DNA of 64,000 bases. Source: Avena insularis (Eukaryota > Streptophyta > Magnoliopsida > Poales > Poaceae). The DNA is taken from assembly GCA_023614405.1 (NCBI GenBank), contig CM042697.1:191331189-191395188 (forward strand), read 5' to 3'. Shown piece by piece: positions 10,410 to 22,652 of this stretch. Position numbers and translations under genes: made by a program. The notes under the pieces are model-generated. The model made no database searches. It saw only the letters and a program-made list of their open reading frames with translations, and was not told the origin of the DNA. The stretch's first letter is position 1, and every line of letters starts with the position of its first letter.

Positions 10410-11349
10410 GCTTCCTGCCCACGAGGAAAGAAGAGTGACAAGGTTCAGATTTGACTGTTTGCAGCATGGGAGCTGATTACCCAAAAAATACCTGGGAAAA
10501 AAGAAAAGATATCTTGGTAATGAAAACCATAGGGGGCAACAGCCGAATACAAAGCAGAAAAGCGAGTGAGGTCTTTACTTTCTATTATCATACAACATAG
10601 AAGTGTTTAATCAAATAAAAAAGGGCCCTGGGATTTTTGACCAATCATAAAAAATGCAAGTTGTACTGTAGAAAAATGCATTTTTTTGCAAAACAATCCA
10701 AGTCTTTCCTTCCTCTCTTTTTGTACAGCACATAAATGGTCATATTTTTCCACATTTGTTTTTCTACTCACATATTTCAACCAAAGTTCTAAAAATCGGC
10801 CAGTTAACCAGTTAACTGGCTGATTAATTGCTACTCAGAGGGTCACTGGGTAGCTGATTAAGGCTGATGAACTGGAAAATCAGGCGATTAATCGCTACTC
10901 AGCAGCCGACCGAGCAGCTACAATTTACCGAATTCCTGTACATTTATACACCTATTGATTTTTTGAAATATTTTTTAGATGTACTAGTGGTACTTCAGGG
11001 TGCAAATGCACTTCGGTGGAGATACGACTTGTTGATAGGCTACTTTGTTTCATTTTTCCCTTCTTCTATGTGAAATGCTCAAATAATACTTCAGGCCTTT
11101 CACATTGGCAGGAAGTGTCTTGTAGTATAAAAGTAATGCATTAATACAGGTATGCCTCTCCTTTATAAAGAACTAGAAATTCCATTTGGAAAAAACCTCC
11201 GGCTGCCAGTCATCAGTGCATGCCTCTACTATCGAAGGGCGTATCAGAATGGCAATTTCCTCTCATAGCTTGCTGCCGTCTCAACCCTCAAATAGTCTTT
11301 AAATAATTGCAGTCTTAGAAGCATCTTGGTTTATTTATGTTTTGAACAG
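10410..11349 (+). other. AT-rich non-coding DNA, probably IF-2 intron
   Basis: No exon resembling the IF-2 GTPase domain is visible. A perfect 10-bp inverted repeat (GCCAGTTAAC-CA-GTTAACTGGC) lies at 10799-10820 inside a short GATTAAT-rich repeat (about 10790-10915). The 3' edge GAACAG at 11344-11349 serves as splice acceptor. The rest looks like ordinary intron or flank. Confidence 0.5.
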
Positions 11350-11586
11350 ATTATTGGCCTGAACAATGTACCCCTTGCTGGTGATGAGTTTGAGTCTGTT
11401 GATGACCTTGATGTTGCACGTGAAAGGGCAAATGCACGTGCTGATGCAATGAGAATTGAAAGGATATCTGCAAAAGCTGGGGAAGGAAAAGTCACTCTCT
11501 CATCCATTGCGGCATCCGTTTCATCTCCGAACCAATCAGGGATTGATACGCATGAGTTAAATGTCATACTTAAAGTTGATTTTCAG
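11350..11586 (+). CDS. Plastid translation initiation factor IF-2, internal exon
   Basis: IF-2 is the GTPase that brings formyl-Met-tRNA to the small ribosomal subunit in plastids; nuclear copies are imported. This exon (79 codons) begins IIGLNNVPLAGDEFE, the end of the beta-barrel domain after the G domain, and continues into the linker helix ERISAKAGEGKVTLSS and the start of the IF-2-specific domain (NVILKVDFQ). It follows an AG acceptor (11348-11349) and ends before GT at 11587, phase 0. The order of motifs matches bacterial and plant plastid IF-2 (FUG1-type). The preceding exons for transit peptide and GTPase are not in the window. Confidence 0.88.
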
Positions 11587-11668
11587 GTATCCACATTGGT
11601 CCCAAACTATGTAGTTTGAGTGTTCTTATTGTCCTCTCTTTCATTTCTAAGTAATTTTATCACAACAG

Positions 11669-11944
11669 GGTTCGATTGAGGCCATTAGGCAAGCCATTCA
11701 AGCGCTGCCTCAAGAAAATGTCTCCTTGAGATTCCTACTTCAAGCTCCAGGAGACGTGAGTCTCAGTGATGTTGATCTGGCTATTGCTTCGGAAGGAATT
11801 GTATTTGGTTTCAATGTCAAAGCTCCAGGATCAGTGAAGAAATATGCTAAGCAGAAAACTGTGGAAATCCGATTGTACAAAGTGATCTATGATTTGATTG
11901 ATGATTTGCGGAATGCCATGGAAGGGCTTCTTGACCTTGCTGAG
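11669..11944 (+). CDS. Plastid translation initiation factor IF-2, internal exon
   Basis: Ninety-two codons, starting GSIEAIRQAIQALPQENVSL after CAG and ending DLAE before GT at 11945. This is the alpha/beta/alpha domain unique to IF-2/eIF5B (VQGSVEA...VGxI family pattern), which connects the G domain to the tRNA-binding end. The motif EGIVFGFNVKAPGSVKKYA is typical of plastid IF-2. The joint with the previous exon (VDFQ|GSIEA) is exactly where bacterial IF-2 reads VQGSVEA, so the splice is correct. No stop or indel is present. Confidence 0.9.
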
Positions 11945-12168
11945 GTAAACCGCTGGTCATTTTTTCACTTTTAAATGGTCTGAGTGAGGAAAGCCTAAAA
12001 ACGCATTGCAATTTATCTTAATAGAGATGTCAAGTGTTCTTCTGTTTTGTTGAGAAATCATTCAGTGAGAGGAATATTTACTCCGAGCTGGGTATTTTGG
12101 CAATATACTCTGAAGTCTAGCTTTTGCTATTTTGAATGGACATCCTAATACCTATATTTATTTGGCAG

Positions 12169-12357
12169 GAGGAGGTACCACTTGGCTCAGCCAAAGTTCG
12201 AGCTGTTTTCAGTAGTGGCAGTGGGAAGGCAGCGGGTTGCATGGTTACTACAGGGAAAGTTGTGGAAGACTGCAATGTTCGGGTTCTTCGTAAAGGAAAA
12301 GAAGTTTATGTGGGTACACTTGATTCCTTGCGACGGGTGAAAGAAACTGTGAAGGAG
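12169..12357 (+). CDS. Plastid translation initiation factor IF-2, internal exon
   Basis: Sixty-three codons, EEVPLGSAKVRAVFSSGSGK to RVKETVKE, after GGCAG and before GTATGC. It encodes the first part of the C-terminal beta-barrel (C2) that binds formyl-Met-tRNA: the AGCMVTTGKVVEDCNVRVLR block parallels the IAGCxVxxGxVxR pattern of the family. Frame and phase 0 are kept on both sides. Confidence 0.9.
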
Positions 12358-12520
12358 GTATGCAAAATATTCATGGACCCATCAACTATTCCCAATGCTG
12401 ATTAGTTTTCTGAAGTCTAAAAAACATTACAGTCCCAGCAGTGTTCATTACACTCAATGTTGATGCTGAAACAAAATCTAGTGTGTTCACAGTATGAACT
12501 AAATTTCTTCATTTCACTAG

Positions 12521-12682
12521 GTTGGCGCGGGTCTAGAGTGTGGTATTGGGGTAGATGACTTCGACGACTGGGAGGAAGGTGACGTTGTGGAGGCATTCAA
12601 CACTGTGAAGAAGGCAAGAACACTCGAGGAAGCCTCTGCCACCGTGACTGCTGCTCTCAAGGGTGCAGGCGTCCAGGTTTAG
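12521..12682 (+). CDS. Plastid translation initiation factor IF-2, last exon
   Basis: Fifty-three codons and TAG at 12680-12682. VGAGLECGIGVDDFDDWEEG is the conserved end of C2 (bacterial EVRxGxECGIGLxNYxDxxxGD pattern), followed by a short plant tail ending AGVQV. With the three upstream exons it makes 287 residues, about the C-terminal third to 40 percent of a plant plastid IF-2. There is no lesion in any of the four exons, so the gene is either functional with a very long intron to the left or truncated only recently. Confidence 0.9.
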   Translation, partial: VGAGLECGIGVDDFDDWEEGDVVEAFNTVKKARTLEEASATVTAALKGAGVQV

Positions 12683-13020
12683 ATGTTTCAAAACTGATGG
12701 GCAAGTCTGTAACAACTGCAGCAGCCATTGATTTTTTTCTTACGGCGACGAAGCTGGAGTGCTTTGGCCACATTGTCGAAAACATATGCAGGCCGCATGA
12801 ACGTGCCTGCATCCGGAGAGCCTGCCTATGCTGGACCGTATCGTGTCTCCCCTCCCAAAGCTGCACGTGCTGCTGTATGTTAATGTACATAGAGAAGATG
12901 AGATCAGCTGTTTTTAGTTTTGCCTCTTGACAGGTAGATAAGGGGGGTGTGTGTGTGTCTAGTTTTACACCTTTTCAGTTTTTTGACACAAGCTGTAGCC
13001 TGCAATTGTGACGCCGCATC
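12683..13020 (+). other. Probable 3' untranslated region of IF-2 gene
   Basis: The 338 bases after the stop contain no coding signal and end where the poly-T start of a repeat appears. A TGTAATGTACAT-like region (about 12876-12890) and the TTTTCAGTTTTTTG stretch could serve as plant polyadenylation elements. No canonical AATAAA is seen. Confidence 0.5.
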
Positions 13021-14397
13021 ATCTTTTTTTTTCTTACGAAAACGCAAAAGCTTTGTGTTTTAATTCATTGATAGAAAAAGAGAGTTTTGTACAAAGTATA
13101 CACATACGTCAAAGGACGCACATCCGACTCACTCAAGACAATACATGGCTGAGGCCGACGCCACCAAACAAACCCTAGTCTAGATGTGCACACCGAACAT
13201 GAGCCCCGCCATAGGAGGGAGAGTACAATCCGCAAAGAAGGGCAGATTTGGGCCACTTTGGTTTTGGAGGACACTCAGGAAGAAGCACCACCGCGATCTT
13301 CGTCCTTGCAACATAAGCCAGCAGTTGTTAGCCACCCTTGTTGAGTGAATCCATGCAACCGAAACACTTCGCGATCCACAACCCTTGCCAAAAGGGTAGC
13401 CGAACTAGCACGATGTCGAAGCTCCAAGGATCTGCTCACCAGAGTCAAAGCATGCGCCATCACCATGCGTGCCACCCAGGCCGTACCACCAAGAACAACG
13501 CCTCCAAGGAGGGAGCGACGTCCATGACGCCGTCGTCATCCGATCTAGCAAGCCAGATCTAGGTTTTCACCCGGGGAACTAAACCACGTGGGATGGGGGT
13601 TGAGTCGATGCTCCTCGACAACACCTCCAAGAAGGGAAGCCGCTGTCGACACCAACAAAGGTTGGGCATGGCTTTCGCCCGGAGCGTCCCAATCACCACT
13701 CACACATCGGCGCAACCTCCAAGACTAGCCAACAAGATCTTGTCGCCGGTGTGGGTAAAGGACACCCCGAGTTGCAGGTTTCACAGCGATAGAGCATCGC
13801 CCGAGGTGGGAACCTCGTCGCATGAGCACCCGTGCACCGGCTAGCACTGAGCTGTGGCAAGGATGCCCCAATCAGCAGCACGATGCCGATCACACTACAG
13901 CTCGCCGCCCTTGGTGGCCGAGCTGCGCCCATCGCAAAGTCCATCGCCTGTCCGTCAGGGCCCGCACCGACAAGGTGGGGAAGCACTAGGACGACATCGC
14001 GGTTGTATGCGGTGGGGAAGGGTAGGTGGGAGGAGGAGAGGGGCGCCGCCATCGAGGGTAGTGCGCCCGTCACGTCGTGAAGGCTCAACCCTGCACCGCA
14101 CCTCGCTGGCATCCTCCACCACCACACCAGATGCCATTGATCACCTCCTGCCGCACACCGACCACCCCCACGCTTGTCAACGCGTATCAAGCACACCTCC
14201 TAAGGATCCTACGACCACCAGGCTTGCCAGCCGTCGTGAGGTATCGCGCAGCCGACAAGGCTAATCCTCTCAACCTCCAACAACATGGACAACCGCAGCT
14301 CGCAGCGGAGAACTTGGCGTCCCATCAGAGCTGATCCCCCGTAGACAGGCTACAACTATCCACCACAGCGCCACGCCGGACGCGTGTGACCCAAAGG
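13021..14397 (-). repeat. G+C-rich dispersed repeat with LINE-like 3' tail, first part
   Basis: On the - strand the end reads TTTTTCTATCAATGAATT...GCGTTTTCG and then A9 (poly-T at 13024-13032 on +). This wording is typical of the 3' tail of Triticeae non-LTR elements. The rest is G+C-rich with short open frames on both strands and no recognised domain. The sequence is interrupted at 14397 by the Tekay-like element and resumes at 59083. Assignment to a non-LTR element is tentative; no target duplication was convincingly found. Confidence 0.45.
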
Positions 14398-15561
14398 TGT
14401 CAACACCCGGATTTTTAATCCTAGATGCCTGTTATGCCATACATCGCAATCCCATGATTACCATTTTTGCGAGACATAACAGATTGGATATCACAGTACA
14501 TCATCCATTACAAATCATACATAAGGTCTTACAACAAATACGGATCTCATGATCCAGTCTTAATACAATTCAAGCAGTGGAATAACATAATAATAACGGT
14601 AGCGTAGGCGAGGTTCCATCTTCATGGTCATAGGCAATGCTGACGATGGGAGATGATCCTAGTTGTCGTAACCTTCCTGCTGTCCGTCCTCCTGATAGTC
14701 CTCTTCATAGTCTGGCCACGGGAATAGCCAGGGACAAAGCACCATGAGTACTCTTTAAGTACTCGCAAACTAATACTAACAAGTGAAGTGGTTTTGAGTA
14801 GCATATATTAAGCTCTAGGGTTGTTTGGCAAAAAGCCAGATTTATCTCTACCGAGTTCAGAAGCAAAGAGAGCTAGTTAATAGTTTTATAACACCTAAGT
14901 GGGAACTTGAATTTCATGTCACAACCCTGTTGTGGTCAAGTCAAGTCTTTCATAAGTCATTTTGAAAACATCTGACGACGGAACAGTATGGCCACTCCAA
15001 CTATCCATAACCGCGGACGCGGCTATTCGAATAGTTTGACACTCTGCAGAGGTGGTACACTTTCACTATAACATTCGATACATCCGTCAGGAACAATCCT
15101 GAAGTCACCATACTCAGTATGCCGATAATCAATCCTAACCTTTCAATTATAAGCCCTAGTATAGGCACCTCTCCTGTGAGTTTGGCCTCCCAATCATGAC
15201 CAACTGTCATCTTGGGAACTACACAGGTGGAGAATCTTCACAAGGTAGCCTCACCTCAAACCTTGGCCGCAAGGGAACCCATACTAAGGTATATAAAGTT
15301 CTAGTCAAGCCCTACCCAAATTTCGGGTATTGTGGTTGTACGGTAAAATTGGAATGGTATCACATCCACACAACCATCAGTTGTATAAAGGGCTAAGGCT
15401 CATGCCTTAACATTTTCATCATCAAAATCATCTGGTGTTCAAGAACACATGTCAAAACATTTTAGTAGAATGACTCATCATTCTAAGGTTTTCATCACCA
15501 TTTTCACCAAGTATTTCCATCTAAAGTTGATCAAGTTTTATGCTTAGCACTAGCATCTACA
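14398..15561 (-). repeat. 3' LTR of Tekay-like element, first part
   Basis: It starts TGTCAACACCCGG on + and matches 55070-56234. The break at 15561 is the insertion site of Angela copy 1; the intact 5' LTR shows the empty site AGCATCTACAAGTGGGG near 56226. It contains the palindrome CTATTCGAATAG at 15023-15034 and the inverted repeat GAGTACT...AGTACTC near 14746. Confidence 0.92.
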
Positions 15562-17481
15562 TGTAGGGGTTCGTAGCATGGAAAACAAAAAATTTCTATC
15601 GCATGCAAATAAACAAGCCAAGATCTATCTACTAGATTATAGCAACGAGTCGATAGAGGAACTCACCCTCGAAGATTCCAAAGCGGTTAATGAGAGCAGA
15701 TTCTCGTGGGTGATGTAGTCGTACTCTTGCCGATCTCAAGATCGTGTTGACGATCCTTCCGACGCTGCGTTCCGGCAGCACTTCCGCAGTCGGTCACACG
15801 TTCGGTACTCGATGAAGACCTTCCTCTCCCTTGTTCCAGCAGGCAGCGGAGGTTGTAGTACTCTCCTCGATTCCTAAGAAGACGACAAGTGGTGCCTCAA
15901 GTAGAGGGGAGATCACGCAGGGCTTCGCCTTAAGCCGGTGCGAGTATGGTGGAGCAAGAGAGGTGCCTTGGCGACCTAGGGTTTAGAAGCACCAAGGGGG
16001 GAAGGCTTGGTCGGCGGCTAGGGTTTGGGAAAACCCCCAACTCGCCGAGTTGGTGGTGCCCTCGGCGGCGGCTCAAGGAGGTGGTGGCGCCGGCTGCTTG
16101 GGGTTAGGGTTTTGGGTGTGAGGGGTAGGGGGCGCCCTACCCCTCCTTATATAGGTGGAGGGTGGCCGGTTGGGAGGATGGAGTCCTCCCCCAACTCGGC
16201 CTCCTTGGCCGGCGGGTGGAGGGAGGGGAACTCCTCCCCAAGTAGGTTTCCTACTCTCCCTCCACCAAGCAAACTTGCCATTTGACTTTTTAAATTGGCA
16301 TTTGACTTTCAAACTAGGATTTGATTTCTCGCTTTATTTTGCCCAGCCAAGTGACCTAGTACGTGATGCAACCATTCCATATTTTTATGACACATTCATG
16401 TACCCTTCCCCTCCGGAGTGCCGGACCTTCCGGACCCTTCTCGAACATTCCTGGTGAAAACACCGGAATCATTCCCCAACTCCGAAACAGGACTTTCCTT
16501 ATATGAATCTCATTCTCTGGACCATTTCGGATCTCCTCGTGATATCTCGGATCCCATCCGAGACTCCGAACAATATTCGATCTCTTACTCATCATTCCAT
16601 AACTACTCAACAACATCGAATCCTTAAGTGTGTCTCCCTACGGTTCGTGAATTACGCGGACATGATCGAGACACTTCTCCGATCAATAACCAATAGAGGA
16701 ATCTGGAAATTCATATGGCTCCCACATATTTCTATGATTACTTTGCGATTGAATGAACCACTTACATACGATACCAATTTCCCTTTGTCTCACGATAGTT
16801 TACTTATCCGAGGTTTTGATCGTCGGTATCTCTGCATACCTAGTTCAACCTCGTTACTGATAAGTACCCTTTTCTCGTTCCCGTGATATGTGATCCCTTG
16901 TGAGCCATTCACATGCTTGCAAGCTAATTGGATGACATTCCACCGAGAGGGCCCAGAGTATATCTATCCGTCATATGGATGGACAAATCCCACTCTTGAT
17001 CCATGTGCCTCAACCCATACTTTCCGAACACTCAATGCCACCTTTATAGCCACCCAGTTACGGTGTGGTGTTTGATGTCATCAAAGCATCCTTCCAGTGA
17101 TGGTGATTAGCATGATCTCATGGTCGAAGGAATTAGGTTGCTATGTATTAGAAAGCTTATAGCAATTGAACTATTAAAATGACTTGATTTTTATGCTACA
17201 CTTATCTATAGGAGTATGTCCATCATACCATTCTCCTAATGATATGACCTTGTTATTAACAACATCTCAAATGTTCATGATCAATAAACCATGATCATCT
17301 ATTAATCAACAAGCTAGTATTATAAAGAGGCTTTACCAGGGACTCTAATTTAGTTTACAAATCACACAAGTATTAATGTTTCTGGTTAATACTGTTATAG
17401 CATGAATGTAAACATTTATCATAAACACAAAGATATAATAATAACTACATTTATTATTGCCTCGAGGGCATATCTCCAACA
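15562..17481 (-). repeat. 3' LTR of Angela copy 1
   Basis: 1920 bp, TGTAGGGGTTCG...CTCCAACA on +. TATA box CTATATAAGG on the element strand at about 16146-16155. It is followed directly by the polypurine tract. Confidence 0.95.
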
Positions 17482-17493
17482 GTCTCCCACTTG
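17482..17493 (-). other. Polypurine tract of Angela copy 1
   Basis: Element strand CAAGTGGGAGAC, abutting the 3' LTR; the same tract is found in copies 2 and 3. Confidence 0.85.
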
Positions 17494-17515
17494 CACTAGA
17501 GTCAACTAATCTAGA

Positions 17516-18754
17516 TTACATGGTAATATACCGAACACCCATGGCAGTTTGGTGTTGGTCATGTTTTGCCCTCGGGAGAGGTTTAGTCAATGGATCCGCC
17601 ACATTCAGATCTGTGTGTACTTTGCAAATCTTTATGTCACCATCTTGGACATGTTCTCGAATAGCGTGAAAATGTAGCTTGATGTGCTTCAGCTTCTTGT
17701 GTGACCTTGGTTCTTGCGCATTGGCTATGGCTCCCATGTTACCACAGTAGATAGACATTGGGTCCAGCGCACTTGGAACCACACCAAGCTCTGTAATGAA
17801 CTCCTTCATCCATATCGCTTCTTGTGAAGCCTCCGAAGCAGCTATGTATTCCGATTCAATTGAAGATCTCGCCACAACGCTTTGCTTTGCACTCCTCCAG
17901 CTAACTGCTGCACCATTCAAAGTAAATACGTATCCAGATTGAGATTTAGAATCATCCGGATCGGTGTTCCAACTAGCATCGGTGTAACCATTAACAACGA
18001 GCTGTTCATCACCTCCATAAGAAAGAACCATATCCATAGTTCTTCTCAAGTACTTAAGGATGTTTTTGACCGCTGTCCAATGATCCACTCCTGGATCACT
18101 TTGATATCTACTAGTCAAACTAACAGCATATGCAATATCGGATCTAGTACATAGCATGACATACATTAGAGATCCTATGGCTGAGGCATAGGGAGTCTTA
18201 CTCATCCTTTCTCTATCTTCTGCCGTTGCTGGACTTTGAGTTTTACTCAAGGTCGATATAAACATGGGCAAGAACCCTTTCTTGCTATCTTCCATTCCAA
18301 ACTTTTTTAGAACTTTGTCCAAATATGTACTTTGTGACAATGATATTAGGCGTCTCGATCTATCTCTATAAATCTTTATGCCTAATATGTAAGCTGCTTC
18401 GCCAAGATCTTTCATTGAAAAACTATTATTCCAATACTCTTTGACACTATTAAGAAGGTCTACATCATTCCCAATCAACAATATGTCATCTACATATAGT
18501 ATTAAGAATGCTACAGAGCTCCCACTCACTTTCTTGTAAATACAAGCTTCTCCATAAGTTTGTATAAAACCAAAACTTTTGATTACCTTATCAAAACGTT
18601 GATTCCAGCTTCGGGATGCTTGCTTCAATCCATATATGGACCGTTGAAGTTTGCATACGTTGTTAGCATCTTTAGGATCGACAAAACCTTTGGGTTGCAT
18701 CATATACAACTCTTCATCAATGTCTCCATTGAGGAACGCCGTTTTGACATCCAT
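17516..18754 (-). pseudogene. Ty1/copia reverse transcriptase and RNase H, Angela copy 1
   Basis: An open frame of 412 codons. RT blocks are MDVKTAFLNGDIDEELYMMQ, IYGLKQASRSWNQRF and the catalytic LYVDDILLIGND. RNase H follows with NGYTDASWNTDPDDSKSQSG, SSIESEYIAASEASQEAIW and the end KVHTDLNVADPLTKPLPRAK. The family start lies further upstream; the ATG at 18754 is internal. The joint to the upstream domain near 18790 is out of frame, so RT lacks its first conserved blocks here. Confidence 0.93.
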
Positions 18755-19472
18755 CTGCCATATCTCATAATCGTAATATGCACATCGCTAACATAATCCT
18801 CACAGACTTTAGCTTCGCTACCGGTGAGAAAGTCTCATCGTAGTCAACTCCTTGAATTTGTCGAAACCCTTTTGCGACAAGTCAAGCTTTATAGACAGTA
18901 ACATTACCATCAGCATCTGTTTTATTCTTGAAAATCCATTTGTTCTCGACAGCCTTCCGGCCATCCGGTAAGTCCACCAAAGTCCATACTTGGTTTTCGT
19001 ACATGGATCCAATCTCGGATTTCATGGCATCTTGCCATTTATTGGAATCTGGTCTCATCATCGCTTCCTCATATGTCGCAGGGTCATCGGTGTTGTCCAC
19101 CAACATGACACTCATAACGGGATCATACCAATCAGGAGTGGTATGACTTCTCGTTGACCTGCGAGGTTCTGTAGCAACTTCAACCGAAGTTTCATGATCA
19201 TCATCATTAGCTTCCTCTCTTATTGGTGTAGGCGCCACAGGAACTACTTCCGGTGCTGCGCTACTCGCAAGTTCGAGAGAAGGTTCAACAACCTCGTTGA
19301 GTTCTACTTTCCTTCAAGTCACTTTGTTCGAGAGAAATTCTTTCTCTAGAAAGGATCCATTCTTAGCAATGAAGATTTTGCCTTTGGATCTATGATAGAA
19401 GGTATACCCAATAGTTTCCTTCGGGTATCCTATGAAGACGCATTTTTCCGCTTTGGGTTCAAGCTTGTCCGG
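18755..19472 (-). pseudogene. Integrase C-terminal hinge and RT N-terminus, Angela copy 1
   Basis: Reading on from the integrase gives EPKAEKCVFIGYPKETIGYT and KIFIAKNGSFLEKEFL, typical of the integrase C-terminus. The acidic hinge and RT start (EEAMMRPDSNKWQDAMKSEI, WTLVDLPDGRKAVENKWIFK) occupy 19238-18882. Stops at about 19470, 19314 and 18881 and an indel near 18790 break the frame. Confidence 0.82.
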
Positions 19473-20546
19473 CTATAACTTCTTTACATAAGCTTCGCAA
19501 CCCCAAACTTTAAGGAACGACAATTTAGGTTTCTTCCCAAACCATAATTCATACGGTGTCGTTTCAACGGATTTAGATGGTGCCCTATTTAAAGTGAATG
19601 CGGCTGTTTCTAATGCATAACCCCAAAATGATAGCGGTAAATCTATAAGTGACATCATAGAACGAACCATATCTAAGAGAGTTCGATTACGACGTTCGGA
19701 CACACCATTACGCTGTGGTGTTCCCGGCGGTGTCAATTGTGAAAGAATTCCGCATTTCTTTAAATGCTCGCCAAACTCGTAACTTAGATATTCACCTCCA
19801 CGATCAGAATGTAGAAATTTAATCTTCTTGTTACGTTGATTCTCTACCTCACTTTGAAATTCCTTAAACTTCTCGAAAGTTTCGGACTTATGTTTCATGC
19901 AATAGATATACCCATATCTACTCAAGTCATCCGTGAAGGTAGGAACATAACGATAACCACCGCGCGATGCTACACTCATTGGGCCACACACATCGGTATG
20001 TATGATTTCCAATAAGTCCGTAGCTCGCTCCATCATCCCAGAAAATGGAGTCTTAGTCAGTTTACCCATCAGACATGCTTCGCATCTTTCAAGTGATTCG
20101 AAATCAAGTGATTCAAGAAGTCCATCGGAATGGAGTTTCTTCATACGCTTCACTCTAATATGACCAAGATGACAGTGCCACATATAGGTCGAGTTATCGC
20201 TCAATTTCAAACGTTTTGCTTCAATGTTATTAATATATGTATTTCCACGATCGAGATTCAATAAGAATAGACCATGTATCAAAGGTGCATGTGCATAAAA
20301 CATATTACTCATATAAATCGAACAACCATTATTCTCGGATTTAAACAAGTAACCGTCTCGCAACAAACATGATCCGGATATAATGTTCATGCTCAACGCA
20401 GGCACCAAATAATAATTATTTAAGTATAAAACTAATCCCGATGGTAGATGAAGAGGTAGCGTGCCGACCGCGATCATATCAACCTTTGATCCATTTCCAA
20501 CGCGCATCGTCACCTCGTTCTTCGCTAGCTTCCGTTTATTCTGCAA
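19473..20546 (-). pseudogene. Protease C-terminus and integrase, Angela copy 1
   Basis: 357 open codons. The pre-integrase zinc domain shows WHCHLGHIRVKRMKKL and CEACLMGK. The catalytic core carries D in HTDVCGPM, D in LHSDRGGEYLS and E in RNGVSERRNRTLLDM. The substrate-binding end ETTPYELWFGKKPKLSFLKV closes it. All three catalytic residues are present. It overlaps the gag-protease frame at 20525-20546 in a different frame, marking an indel near the protease. Confidence 0.92.
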
Positions 20547-21487
20547 AGACCTGCTTCCGAGTTACAAATATGAGCAACCGAACCAGTATCAAATAACCAG
20601 GCACTACTACGAGTACTAGTGAGATACACATCAATAACATGTATATCGGATATACCTTTCTTCTTGATGTTGCCGTTCTTCAAATCCGCCAAGTACTTTG
20701 GGCAATTCCGCTTCCAGTGACCTTCGCCCTTGCAGTAAAAGCACTCAGTATCAGGCTTAGGCCCAGCCTTGGTCTTCTTCGTTGGTGCGGCAACTTTCTT
20801 ACCACCCTTCTTGAAGTTTCCCTTTTGCTTAGACTTGCCTTTCTTGAATTTGGTGGTCTTATTGACCAACAACACTTGATGCTCTTTCTTGATCTCCACT
20901 TCTGCAGATTTCAACATGGAGAAGAGTTCTAGCAATGTCTTGTTCATGTCTTGCATATTGTAGTTCATCACAAAGTTCTTGTAACTTGGTGGTAGTGATT
21001 GGAGGACACGGTAAATCCCCAAAGCATTAGGAATCACTATACCCAAACTTTGGAGTTTGTTTGCGTGCCCAGACATCTTAAGCACATGCTCACTGACGGA
21101 GCCGCCCTCTTCCATCTTGTAGTTAAAGAACTTTTCAGAAGCCTCATAACTCTCAACTGCCACGTGAGCCTCAAATATCATTTTGAGTTCACAGACAATA
21201 TCATGTGGGTCTTGGTTCTCAAACCTTTTCTGAAGCTCCGATTCCAAACCATACAAGATAGCACAGTGAACTGTGGAGTACTGATTCTTCCGAGTGATGT
21301 AAACATTCTTTACTTCATCGGTAGCGATGTCGCAGTGGTTCACCCAGCGGTGCATCCAGCACATAGGTCAAATTACCAGCATTGAGGACAATCCTCAATT
21401 GCGGAACCAATCCACGAAGTTGCTTCCATTGTTTTTCAACTTTTCTTTCTCTAGGAACGCATTAAAATTGATGGTAGGGGCCGCCAT
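20525..21487 (-). pseudogene. Gag with zinc knuckle and protease start, Angela copy 1
   Basis: The gag start is the ATG at 21487 (MAAPTINFNAFLEKEKLKN), but two small indels between 21410 and 21350 disrupt the first 60 codons. From 21364 to 20525 the frame is open (279 codons): a capsid-like domain, a Lys-rich stretch, the zinc knuckle CFYCKGEGHWKRNC near 20740, and the protease active site AWLFDTGSVAHICNS near 20600. Gag packages the RNA; broken ends suggest it cannot be made complete. Confidence 0.88.
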
Positions 21488-22652
21488 TGATCTACAACAT
21501 ATTTGCAATAGTTTAGACTAAGTTTATGACAAATTGAGTTCTAATTAATAGTTAAATTAATCTAGGTGAACTCCCAAAAACAATATCCTCACATTGTTTT
21601 AGTGATCACAACCAAATCCACCACATCAAAACCGATCATCACGAGAGTTGATGTAGCTTCAATGGCGAACAATCAACATGTTCATCATATCTACTATATG
21701 ACTCATGCTTTACCTTTCGGTGATCCGTGTTCCGAGACCATGTCTGTACATGCTAGGCTCGTCAAGATCAAACCTTAGCTTCCGCATGAGCAAATCTGGC
21801 TTGCTCACGTTGTATACACCCGCAGAATCTAACACACCCAATCATCACGTGGTGCTTCGAAACAACGAGCTTTAGCAACGGTGCTTACTAAGGATGAACA
21901 CTTTAAAACTTGAAATTTGTGTGCTTGAGGGATCATCTTATAATGCTACCGTCGTTAACTAAGCAATACAAGATGCATAAAGGATTAACATCACATGCAA
22001 TTCATAATATGTGATATGATATGGCCTTTCTTCTTGTGCTTCCGATCTCCATCTTCAAGCACGAACACGATCTCCATCATCACCGGTATAGCGTCAAGGT
22101 CAATGGCGCCGTTTCATGGTTGTCGTCCACCAGCTTCAACTATTACAACTACTTTGAATAGACACGCGGGTCTTAACGAAATTTAAAGACAACCATATGG
22201 CTCCTGCCGGTTGCCAACTTACAATAAGGAACATTGCATACATCAAATATAATCACAATCATGGCCATATCACATCACAGCACACCCCTGCAAAACAAAG
22301 TTAGACGCCTCTAATTTTCTTTGCATATTTTACGTGGTTTGGGGCTTTCAATAAGTGTCGCTCTAACTTACGAACAAGAACCACAATGTTGATGCTTGAA
22401 CTATCAAGTGCCCGTTGTAAATTGGATCTATACTATGATGGGAGAGATAGGCACCCGCAAAGCCACTTATGCAATACAAGTTGCATGTTGAGCGTGGAGC
22501 AAGTCTCATGAACGATGTCATGTAAGGTTAGCCCGTGCCGCTTCATCCCATCATACCGCAAGATGCAAAGTACACAAAAAGCAATTGATAATAAAAGCAC
22601 CACCGCCCACAATGACCATTGTGTTCTACTCGTGCAACAGATCTACATATAG
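21488..22652 (-). other. Long untranslated leader of Angela copy 1
   Basis: About 1.17 kb between primer site and gag ATG with no coding signal. Long leaders are usual in this family. Homologous leaders lie at 28604-29765, 43463-44560 and 63507-64000. Confidence 0.75.

Noticed and set aside
10790..10915. GATTAAT-rich repeat and palindrome considered as a transposon end
   Set aside because: No paired terminal repeats or duplication found; kept only as a note in the intron.
13010..13035. Target duplication for the LINE-like repeat (GCATCATC against ATCATCATTCATC near 59515)
   Set aside because: Low-complexity match with unclear ends; not good enough to fix the element boundary.
13693..14196. 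167-codon open frame on - in the G+C-rich repeat
   Set aside because: No recognisable domain, overlapping open frames on both strands, codon content fits G+C-rich noise.
14640..14770. Short acidic reading on - in the Tekay-like LTR (DYEEDYQEDG...) ending in a stop
   Set aside because: Only 28 codons and the start is out of frame in the second LTR copy because of a two-base difference.
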